NCBI GenBank assembly: GCA_023376005.1
Contig: CM042179.1
Coordinates: forward strand, 20,059,270-20,123,269
Direction of reading: 5' to 3'
From: Doryteuthis pealeii
Taxonomy: Eukaryota > Mollusca > Cephalopoda > Myopsida > Loliginidae
DNA length: 64,000 nucleotides
Part shown: piece after piece, positions 11,341 through 20,344 of the stretch
How the letters are laid out: each line of letters starts with the position of its first letter
Numbering within the stretch: position 1 is the first letter of the stretch
Position numbers and translations under genes: made by a program
The notes under the pieces: generated by a model
What the model was told of the DNA's origin: nothing
Database searches by the model: none
Seen by the model: the letters and a program-made list of their open reading frames with translations, nothing else

Positions 11341-11867
11341 AAAATTTCATGAAATACGACCTTGAAGTGAACTCAACTAAACATGTTATAAGAAGTTAAA
11401 AAAAAACAACACTTATAAAAGTTTCTTCTTAGAAATGAAAAAAAAAACATTAAATACACTTTACAGAAAGATTATTCACACGTTCTTAACCTTTTTAGCC
11501 AAGTAATATCCAAAAAAATATGACTTTTGATAGATAGAAATTAGTACATACCATTTTTCCCACCAAATATTTATGTAGAGAGATAGAATCGCCAGAATTT
11601 GCCCAGAGGCGATACCATAGCTGATGGTGATTTTCCGAGGCGTAGTTATTGCTAGTTGAAATAGAATCGCCAAAGCGTAATAATTGGGTTGCACTTTTTA
11701 AAAAGAATTTCTACTGTTTGGATTTAAAAAAGATTATTAGAGAAATAATTCTATACCGACATTTTTCTGTTTTTATTTAATTTTAATTCATTTAATTTAA
11801 TTTCTTTTATTGATTGATTAAAATATTCAAATAAATCTAAGTGCCATTTTAATTAAGAATGAATGAC

Positions 11868-12665
11868 TGAATTTTAAAAAATCCCCAGTAATAATGAAAA
11901 TCCTTAATGTAAAAACTGAATGAATGCAGAGTTTTGCATATTTTCTATGTTAGTCAAGCAAAGTATGAAATAGAATTGTCTCCAATTAAATGTTTTCTAC
12001 CAAACTACCAACAAAATTAAAAAAAAAAGATCAAGAAAAACATAACATCGGTGTGATAGAAGTATTCTGGAAATAAAGAAATATTTCTATAAATTGTCAA
12101 TCACCCAAAAGAAATACATTCACAGCAAAAATAAACACTTTACAAAGTGAGGCACAGTTCAGCTGTTCCGGTTGCTTTTATCTACATCGTGAATGTGACG
12201 AACTACACTTGATTAGGAGAATGCCGAATTCGCATGATACTCTCAGAGTACTACTCGCAGGAATCTCCTTCCTATAGCTGGGAGTACAGCCTCAGAATCC
12301 ACGGCTTTAGGCCTACCTAACCTCGCCTGATAGTCGAGTTTCTTGTAGCCTGTGACAAATTTCTTGAACAATTTGGTTACTGTACTGTAATCAATTGCAT
12401 CTTCACCTTTTGCATAACAAATTTGTCTGTTTTACTTTCTTTTTCTTTTTGATAAATGTCTAACTTAATATTTGATAACTTCGATTGTATTATCCTTTAT
12501 AAGATTGCATAATTTAAATTTTGAACGTATTTTTGTGTATCAAAATACCCATAATATCTACACTGATAATTAATTTAATTTACTTTTCCCAATACCGTTT
12601 CTTTTTATTAATGTAACGAATTATACTGAAAAATACTATCTTAATTTTTAAAAAATTAGGTAATT
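11868..12665. other. No gene recognised
   Basis: AT-rich flanks surround a GC-richer patch at about 12150-12360 (ATGCCGAATTCGCATGATAC, CCTATAGCTGGGAGTACAGC). The patch could be a SINE or transposon fragment, but I cannot place it. Open frames are short. Confidence 0.4.
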
Positions 12666-13148
12666 TATGAGGAAGTGCATCCCGGTCTCCCGCCTCAAAG
12701 ACCGCTACCCGGTGACTATCAAAATAACAACCCCAGCTCGTCGTAATTCTTGTTTATTTATCGTAATTTGTCGAAATTCTTGTTTAGATATGAAGATGGA
12801 TATATAGTTTTGAATGGACTGAGATAGATAGATAGATAAACAAACAAAATAATATAGTTAGATACGAACAAATAGAGATAGATAGAGATTTTCGACAAGT
12901 AAATTGTATTGGGGGGGGGGGGTCGCTTCTTTTTTTGTCGTAATTCTTGTTTATTTAAACTAAAAACAAGACAGTAAACAAACATGAATAAAAAAAAAAT
13001 CTTAGTATTTAAAGTAATATAGATAAATATGACCAAATTGAGATAGATAGATAGATGGATAGTTTTGAATAGACTGAGCTGGGTCGTTATTTTAATAGTC
13101 ACCGGGTAGCAACTCTTGAGGCAGGAGACCAGGACGCACTTCCTCATA
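12666..13148. mobile_element. MITE with ~70-bp terminal inverted repeats and TA target duplication
   Basis: The element spans 12668-13146. The left end TGAGGAAGTGCATCCCGGTC and the right end, read in reverse complement, TGAGGAAGTGCGTCCTGGTC continue to match for about 70 bases, through CTACCCGGTGACTAT and AAAATAAC.ACCC. A TA dinucleotide lies at each outer edge (12666-12667 and 13147-13148), as expected for the Tc1/mariner superfamily target duplication. The 340-bp interior is AT-rich with GATA-type runs and a G-run, has no transposase and includes two GTCGTAATTCTTGTTTATTT copies. It would be mobilised in trans. Confidence 0.85.
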
Positions 13149-13929
13149 ACAGTTTGTGATGTATAACTAAAACAAAATCATTTCCTCTTTTTCTTTTCTT
13201 TATTTCTATAACATGATAATCCCACATTTAAATTCATTAAAATCCGATTAAACCATTTAACAAATGTGAGAGAGAAAAAGTAAAAATACATGACATACTC
13301 TGATTTTTACAGCGATAAGTAACTAAGTAACTTAAGTAGACTCAACTGAACTAATAGCTAGACTAATTTCTTTTTTATAACTTTATGAAACTCTACTCTT
13401 TTGTTAATAGATTATTATCTCGCTTTTACAAAAGTTTTGATGTGCCAAACGGACAACGCTTCAAAGTAACCCTGTGGCTAGTCTCACATCAATCTATTTT
13501 GCCCCTGGGCCAGACTATTTCACCTTTCTTTTGAGCCACGGTAAGATATTTAAAACTAGATAGCTTATTGCTACGCACCAAGTGACGCCAGGCGTATAAT
13601 AACAGTGAGGTCATTCATCAGTAACAATATCAGGAATAATAGAACATTTTTATTATAAAAAGAAAATAGTGAGGAAATTAATTAAACCGAATAAAAAAAC
13701 ACTTAAGAAAAATTACTGATGTGGAAGTAAAAGTGTTGACAATAATTGCAGTTGGGTAGGGAAGGTGAATCATTTTATGTTAATCGCTGTCAAGTTAACT
13801 ACAATTAAAAAAAAGGAAGAAAGAAAGTGTATGACTGATTTCTTATAGAACATAAGTTTCAAAACGGGATATAACACACTCAGCATGGTTTCAACATCAC
13901 ATATCTAGATATGTGATAAGGATGACTAA
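13149..13929. other. No gene recognised
   Basis: AT-rich sequence with a mildly GC-richer part near 13440-13620 (CCCCTGGGCCAGACTATTTC). No motif, RNA or mobile-element ends identified. Confidence 0.4.
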
Positions 13930-14170
13930 AAAAAAAAAAAAAAAAAACGTTCTTAATGAATTCCTGTAAAAAATTGTCGGAACGGTTTGTCATGGGCTAC
14001 CGAAAAATTAGGATTTGGGGTGAATTACCTTCCCTATCGGAGTAGTTACATTTTCGCAAATATCTCAAAAAATTCTTAATGGATTTCTATGAAATTTGGT
14101 GGAAGGTTGTGCTATGTGCAAAAGAATGATTGTTATATATTTTTTTTTTTGTGTGTGTGTGTGTGGGGGG
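13930..14170 (+). repeat. Diverged tandem dispersed repeat with poly-T/GT/G tail
   Basis: Two related pieces, TTCTTAATGAATTCCTGTAA (about 13953) and TTCTTAATGGATTTCTATGA (about 14074), lie about 120 bases apart in the same order as their context (AAATTGTCGGAA / AAATTTGGTGGAA). They are followed by T, GT and G runs at 14141-14170. This looks like an old dispersed repeat family. No coding content. Confidence 0.45.
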
Positions 14171-14518
14171 GGTCATGGATTTAGTTATTTACTTCCTCTT
14201 TAAGTAGCTTTATGACAATGACAATGAAATTGATTAAGATGAACACTTTTTAGATGTACCATTTTAATTCAAAGAACTAAAAAGGTACTTTAAGGTCAAT
14301 TGGTCCAGCCAGTCCAGACCAGAAGATCAAATTTAAATACAACCAGAAGAAATTTGTCAGATCTTGTATGTCACTGTTCTAACAGATCACTAGAGAAAGC
14401 TGAACAAATATAAAGACTTGAAAAAATATAGAAAATGAATATGATACAAAATCCATCATTGGAGAAACACTGAAAAGCCCTGTAAAGAGAGATTGCTGAA
14501 AATAGTAATTCTGGAGAC

Positions 14519-14830
14519 CAGCGGTTTTCAAATTGTGGTCCGGGGACCACATGGTGTGTGCAATATCAATAGCATGGGTCCATAAACACTACAATGATGT
14601 CTTTAAAATTATAGAATCAAATTAGTGATAGAACTGCGAAATCTTATTCATGTGGAAATTCAGCTTACACAGCAACCACTCTTAAAATGTTGTCTAATTG
14701 TGATTTCTGAGTATCCATTGTTGTCTGAAAAGGCAGACAAAATGCTGCTACCTTTTGCGACAACATATGCGAAAAAAGCATTTTCAGCATTCACTAATAT
14801 TATGATATATGAAATGCATATTTAAAAAAT
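14519..14830 (+). pseudogene. hAT transposon remnant (terminal repeat and transposase C-terminus)
   Basis: At 14519 the sequence CAGCGGTTTTCAAATTGTGG, followed by TCCGGGGACC, has the look of a hAT terminal inverted repeat (consensus CAGNGGTTCTCAAAN-TGGTCC). Downstream, a plus-strand open stretch at 14625-14825 reads LIVISEYPLLSEKADKMLLP then FATTYAKKAFSAFTNI. This corresponds to the C-terminal dimerisation region of hAT transposases of the ZBED5/SCAND3-like group, where EYPxLSxKAxxxLLPFATTYLCExxFSxLTxIK is typical. The LCE part is missing or altered, and the catalytic DDE domain is absent, so this is an internally deleted dead copy. No matching 3' terminal repeat was seen before the next element at 14951. 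Confidence 0.75.
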
Positions 14831-14950
14831 TACTTTCATGTTTAATTTAATTTCTTTATTACATTTCTACATGTGTTCTCGATTTTGTTGTACAAAATAT
14901 ACATATAAATTATCTGTACAAAACATACATAGGTGCCTAATAAAAAGTAA

Positions 14951-15215
14951 GTAAAGTTGGCGGAGTAGCCTATTGTCGGTATCAACCAGACAGTGAGGGA
15001 GTCTATCCCCTTTTCGCTAGCGCTAGACCAGGTAGATTATTTTTGTGTCTGAGGTGGAGCGCCACATCTACCTTCAGCTCCCCACTTTACCGCACATATC
15101 AGATAACCCAATCTGCGCCACTCATGCGCTGAGTTGGCGGGGACCGGTATTGAACCCGGAACCTTACGATTCCTAGGTGGGTGTTCTACCGACTGAGTTA
15201 AACTGATGGAGCAGG
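14951..15215 (-). mobile_element. tRNA-derived SINE, copy 1
   Basis: On the minus strand, the head at 15215 downward reads CTGCTCCATCAGTTTAACTC then AGTCGGTAG (A-box region). About 40 bases later it has CCGGGTTCAATACCGG, a good pol III B box. The tRNA-like head is followed by a body of about 190 bases with GGGGATAGACTCCCTCACTG and a tail near 14951. A second copy in the same orientation is at 38143-38378. A functional tRNA gene is excluded because the acceptor stem and 3' end do not fold into a cloverleaf that closes. tRNA-derived SINEs are well known in octopus and squid. Confidence 0.85.
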
Positions 15216-15467
15216 TAATAAGTGGATTCTTACGAAGACGGTATCACTTAAGATATTAAGTAATGTTGCACTTCATAGGTCCACATATGTATTACAACAT
15301 CCATTCAGTAGTATCATTGAATAATTCAAGGTAACAAGAACAAGAGAACGATGCAGTCTAAGGACACCAAAATGACAGCAACAGGCAATGAAGTCGGTAC
15401 AGTAATGAAATGGAATGAAGACAAAGAACTACAAGTAGCAGAAAAGAGATTAAGATAGAAAACCGTC

Positions 15468-15860
15468 ATCTATTAATCTATTAATAATGGAGATTCGCTT
15501 CCGGTTTTTGTCTGTAACAAAAATTACATCACTGCTTACGTCACATTACCCAAAATCGTCATAACATAGAATAAATACACTCAAAATTTGAACATGCAGC
15601 ATTAGACAGTCCTCATTGTTTTTTTAAACAAACATGACTGGTATTATATATCTATATATAGTTTGTTTTATTTTAATACATATTTAAAGTTTACATTTCA
15701 AATTGTTTTATTTTTTAATCCTTTAATGAATTTGATGATTTTACTTACTTAGGGTACAAACTCGTTGACATTGAATTTTTAACTCCCACCCCTCAGGCAA
15801 TATGTTTCAAAAATCTATTTTTACATCGCCTGGAGGACGTTTTTTATTTTGTACTAGTAG
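15468..15860 (-). repeat. 390-bp dispersed element, copy B (inverted)
   Basis: This is the reverse complement of 688-1077, running from ATCTATTAATAATGGAGATT to TTTTATTTTGTACTAGTA. The two copies agree over their length with scattered changes, for example GTAACAAAAATTACATCACT against the other copy. Shared ends in two unrelated contexts support a mobile origin. Confidence 0.7.
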
Positions 15861-17229
15861 GAATAATTTAAAAAGGTTCTGCAGGCATTGAGTATTATCC
15901 GAGCCCTAAAACAGACGAAGGGAAATGAAAATACCATCTTACCCAAAGATAATATTAAATGGGTGTAGTGAAGACCCTTCTAACCAAATGGTTAGGCTTA
16001 GTCAGCAAGGAGCCTAAACTAAACGGGAAGATGTAATGCGGTGAAAGATTACCTGGTCCGATTGTTTGCGATCTGACTTTAACTGCGTTATATTCTTAAT
16101 TCATACAGTCTAGGGCGTACTACAGAACCAGACAAATCTCCATATGTAGAGGAGGATTGATTTAGCGTCTTGCCTTTGTGTGCAGGAAGAAGATATCAAC
16201 AAGATATCCTAAGTAAATGCCTTACGACTACGTACTCTAGACAAGAGGAGAAGTGGCCAAAGCAGTCATCAAGACAAACAAGTACCAAATCAGGTGGGGA
16301 GATACAGAGCTATTAATTTTGTAAGATCTGAAGAAAAGGTCTTTAGAAATTCAAAGGCGTGGACAAACCGGTTATCTCATTGGTAATCGAGGTTAGATTT
16401 GGACAAACAGTTAAAATACCCAGAAAATCTTGTTGCAGAGTCATCGCTGAGATTTTATGTTTTAAAACCAAACAGGTAATAATGAGGGAACTAACCGTTT
16501 CTTGGAAGGAATTTATTGTCAAATAAAAAGAAAACGCACGAGATATCAACAGTTAATAGAAAAATGTCAAAAATAAATAAATAAAAGATGGCGGATTCAG
16601 TGTGAATCGATTGAAGAGGATTTGTAGGTCACTTGTTTTATAAAACATTTTCAAATATTGGAATACCTTGAGAGAACAGAAGTCATAAAATGAATAATAC
16701 AAATCACAGAAGGAACATCAAGTGAGGCAGTGGATACGAGCTTTAAAAAAACTTACCTAAGCAGAAGTAAAATGCTATTACAACATAAATTTACTTGTTT
16801 TCTTATTTTAGTTTATTATTAAAGTATTATGTATATATTTTGTAAGAAAACGACCATAATGGAGAATTGAAACTGACATGACTCTGTTCGGAAATTCACC
16901 AGCAATGTAAACAAGGCGTAATTCCTGGTAAATATTTGGGTAATAGGATGAAAAACTAGAAAAAAACAAACTATCCCGTCTCATAGCATTAGATGACTAT
17001 GATTGGCTGACAAGGCGGTTTAACTCAGTCATCACCGAGGTTTTTTTATTTTTGTTTTACATTATAATCGAGATGGGGGCTGTCATCTAAGCAACATCAG
17101 TGGTATCTGCTGTGCGAGAGAGTACTTTGTTGAAAAACTCGAATCCCTTAATGAACCTAGTAATAACATCACTGATTCAGTACCCTGAATAATCTTATCA
17201 ATATACAATTTCTCAGGAGAGCCCCCCCC

Positions 17230-17230
<1 letters not shown>
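15861..17230. other. Unrecognised, partly higher-GC region
   Basis: 15880-16310 is relatively GC-rich with GAAGACCCTTCTAACCAAAT and AAATCTCCATATGTAGAGGA. Reading frames here are broken by many stops and match nothing I can name. It could be an eroded transposon gene. 16320-17230 is AT-rich and featureless apart from short A-runs. Confidence 0.4.

Positions 17231-17284
<54 letters not shown>
17231..17284. repeat. Compound microsatellite (CT)n(TA)n
   Basis: A C-run is followed by about 15 bases of CT and about 39 of TA. Open frames across it are repeat artefacts. Confidence 0.95.
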
Positions 17285-17288
<4 letters not shown>

Positions 17289-18056
17289 CTAACAGAAAAC
17301 TCTTGGAGATGGCAATCAAAGGATAATAGTATTTAAAAAAAAAATAATAAACAGTGTTAGTGATTATTTGTTGATTTTTGCTGTATGATTTGATTTTATA
17401 AAAACATCCAAAGAATCAAATATTTTATTTAGTGAAATTTAAAAAGGTATCATCGGTTTGATATTTATTGTTTTTGCAATAAGGTTTTAAATGTTCCTCA
17501 CCCTGTCCAAAACCTGATTTTCAAACTGCAATGTACTCCTTTACAGAAATTTACAAATGGCCGCCCTAGTTTCTTATAGAAATTCAATATGGCCGTCAAG
17601 TCGACCCCTAGAAAAATCGAGTCAAGTGTCAGCAAATTTAGCGTCTGCTTATTCATATGGACAATGTTAACCCGTACCCCACAGACTTTAGATTTTTATT
17701 TACATACGTTTGTATTTACCTAACTCCTCCACCACAGGCAGGATGGAACATAAGGTCAATCCTTAAGCGGAGTTAAGATGGTTTGAATTCAGTTTTCCTT
17801 TTTCCTTTCTTTCCACACCAGTTATCGGAGGATAAAAAAAAGAAAATAATTCTTTTAGCTTTCAAATAATACGATTTTCAGATCTTCCGGTAATATATTA
17901 GTTTTGAGAAAATATATTTTTGAATGTTAATAAGAGGGTGACAAGGGCAATTTATGCAGCTATCTGTCCAGAAGACTTGTTTCCTGGGGATATAGGCGTT
18001 AGACCGTCATTGTGTCACACCCTGACACTGCGGAGGAATGGGAGGAAAGATCGGAA
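17285..18056. other. No gene; contains dispersed repeat copy at 17721-17826
   Basis: Mostly AT-rich. 17721-17826 is the diverged partner of 2128-2224 (CCACAGGCAGGATGGAACAT, TTGAATTCAGTTTTCC). 17550-17640 has two similar phrases, AAATGGCCGCCCTAGTTTC and AATATGGCCGTCAAGTCG. Nothing coding is recognised. Confidence 0.5.
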
Positions 18057-19360
18057 CATGTAACCATTAAGCATCCCAGCTGGGATCTGTTTTGAAAGGA
18101 ACATATTTTGCTTTTCACCGTAAACTCCCAGTAGTTTGTTTACAAACAACAGGCGATTTTTTTTTTGCATTAGAATTTCACTGTAAGATTTTTTAAACGT
18201 TTGTTCATGTATATTTACAATCCAAAGGCATGTTTTTAATACTAAAATAGTTTTAGATTTTAATTTAAAAAATAGTTATTTCATATTGTTGTTAATTCAA
18301 TCGGAATTTTTAAAAGTTTTAAAAACTTTAAACGAGAGACACGTTTTTATATTAAAGATGTAATTTTATATCAAAATAATTGGTAAAGAAGAACAGTTTT
18401 CTCGTTTATTCCTACTATAAAATAAACTGAACCCTCATTTTATGTCCGTGTTTTTGTAATGAATATTTTATTTTTCTTGCACCCGTTATTTTACAATACT
18501 AAATATATTTTCTTAATTTATTTTAATATTCACTTCAATGTGTATATTCTAAAAGTTTTTATTTTGTGAGAATAGTTAGTTTTAAAGTGGGGGCTCGTTT
18601 TACAATTTAGGCATAAATTGGATCCTCCTTTTATGACCGTAATTTTGTTTTTTCGTCGACGATGATTAAAATCTGACGTTTTTATTTTAGAGTACCAAAG
18701 CCAAAAAGAAAAGAAATAACAACAACAGGTAATATTAAACTTTTTACTCGTAAATTCCTACCATAAAATTAGGCTTGGGCATTTTATGGTAGGAATTTAC
18801 GAGTAAAAAGTTGAAATGTAAAAACGAACCCCCACTTTAAAACTAACCATTCTCACAAAATAAACACTTTTAGAATATACACATTGTAGTGAATATTAAA
18901 ATAATAAAAATATATTTAGTATTGTAAAATAACGGGTGCAAAAAAAAAAACAAAAAAAAACATTTATTGCAAAAACACGGACATAAAATGAGGGTTCAGT
19001 TTATTTTATGGTAGGAATAAACGAGAAAACTGTTCTTTTTTTACCAAATAATTTTATTTAATTAGAAGAGAAATGCAGATATGTTTATTTAAATGAAAAT
19101 AGTTTTTTATTTATTAAAGGATATTGAGACCAAGCAACCAATAAATAACTATTTTTAAAAATTAAAATCGAAAACTATTTTAGTATAAAAACGTGCCTTT
19201 GGGTTGTAAATATAAATGAACAAACTTTAAAAAAATCTTATAGTGAAATTCTAACGCAACAAAAATCGCCTTTTGGTTGTAAACAAGTAACCAGGAGGGT
19301 GAAAAGCAAAAGGTGTTCCTTTCAAAACAGCTCTTACCTAGGGTGCTTAATGGTTACATG
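18057..19360. mobile_element. Foldback element (long inverted repeats), copy 1
   Basis: The two halves of this 1.3-kb segment are inverted copies. CATGTAACCATTAAGCA at 18057 pairs with TGCTTAATGGTTACATG ending at 19360. CTGTTTTGAAAGGAACA, TGCTTTTCACC, TTAGAATTTCACT.TAAGAT, CAAAGGCA.GTTTTTA, ACCCTCATTTTATGTCCGTG and GTTAGTTTTAAAGTGGGGG all recur inverted in order. The interior also holds a small perfect palindrome (18741-18811) built on TTTTATGGTAGGAATTTACG. No transposase is encoded. A shorter relative is at 42071-42730. Foldback or MITE-like transposon of unknown superfamily. Confidence 0.85.
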
Positions 19361-20344
19361 GCCCGAGAGAACTAATCGAAATATATATAACTTTGGGTAT
19401 GAGTATACCTTAAAAATTCAATCCAATGTCAAAAGTCCACCATCCATGTCTAGAAGAAGATAGGGATGGGCTTATTGTCCGATGATTGAAATGTTTCCTT
19501 AACAAGGAATCCCCATAAGACTAGAACACATTTAGACACTATTCGCCTGGGATTCTTGCTTTCTGTTGTTGTTGTTGTTGGTAGGGTACTGGATTAAACC
19601 AACCTTATGGCACATCTTGCCACTACAGAGGGGGGAAGGTAACCCGTATATGCTTCGACATGTCTAGCGAAAGATGATCAGTCTTAGAATAATTCTGTTT
19701 CTTAAATGATGACTTTGCAAAGAACAATAAATAAAATGTTTTCGTTAGATGCAAATCTTTCTCTGCATTTATGATCTTTTAAACAGTTTTAATAAATATA
19801 TATTTGTTAAAAAAATAACATTATTAAATAGGACTGAATAACATCGAAAAAAAAACAACCACATAACAAAAGAGCAGATAAACAAATATTTCAAATAATT
19901 AAAAAATAAATCCAAGGATATCGGAAACGATAACAAAAGTTTGTGGTAAGATTGATGCCTACCATAGAGCAACGATTAGCAACTTGGTTTCGCACACAAA
20001 ATTGAGTTTGATCTTCGCGTGTATAAACATGTCGCAATATGACAGGCTACGCTTCCTTATACCGAAGGTTGAATCATAATTTGATGTAAACACTAAAAGC
20101 ATTGAGCTTTTGTTGGGATTACATCTCTCTACGAGTAGGGGACACGAGAGGTAATTACCACCGGTGACTACCAGTAGAATTGAGGTGTCATAGCGAGCAG
20201 CAATATAAGGGTGAAAGCGCCAAAGTCAATTTCATTTAGTCTCTCCCACCTTCACCTAGTGACTTCCGCCAATATGAGCTGCGGATAAAATTCCATTCTA
20301 TGCATGTATACTACCAAGTATAATTTAGTTAATGATTTTGTAGA
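19361..20344. other. No gene recognised; left flank of the 166-bp satellite
   Basis: AT-rich DNA with a GTT run at 19562-19580 and a reverse-strand piece of the 2128/17721 repeat near 19590-19650. From 20000 to 20340 it is GC-richer and unique-looking, with TGAGGTGTCATAGCGAGCAG and CTCTCCCACCTTCACC. This could be the original locus from which the satellite unit was drawn, but I see no intact gene. Confidence 0.45.

Larger units (their letters stand above)
9641..11867 (+). repeat. Segmental duplication, copy 2, with insertion
   Basis: This is the partner of 7227-8956. It differs in two main ways. It carries an inverted duplication making a long palindrome at 9842-9952. It also has about 400 extra bases (10937-11340) between the two matching blocks. 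The first block is nearly identical to copy 1, for example from 10360 to 10900. The second block (11340-11867) has extra internal sequence around 11520-11660. Confidence 0.85.

Noticed and set aside
15120..15215. Possible tRNA gene (A and B boxes)
   Set aside because: The sequence continues into a SINE body shared with 38143-38378, and the 3' acceptor half of a tRNA is absent.
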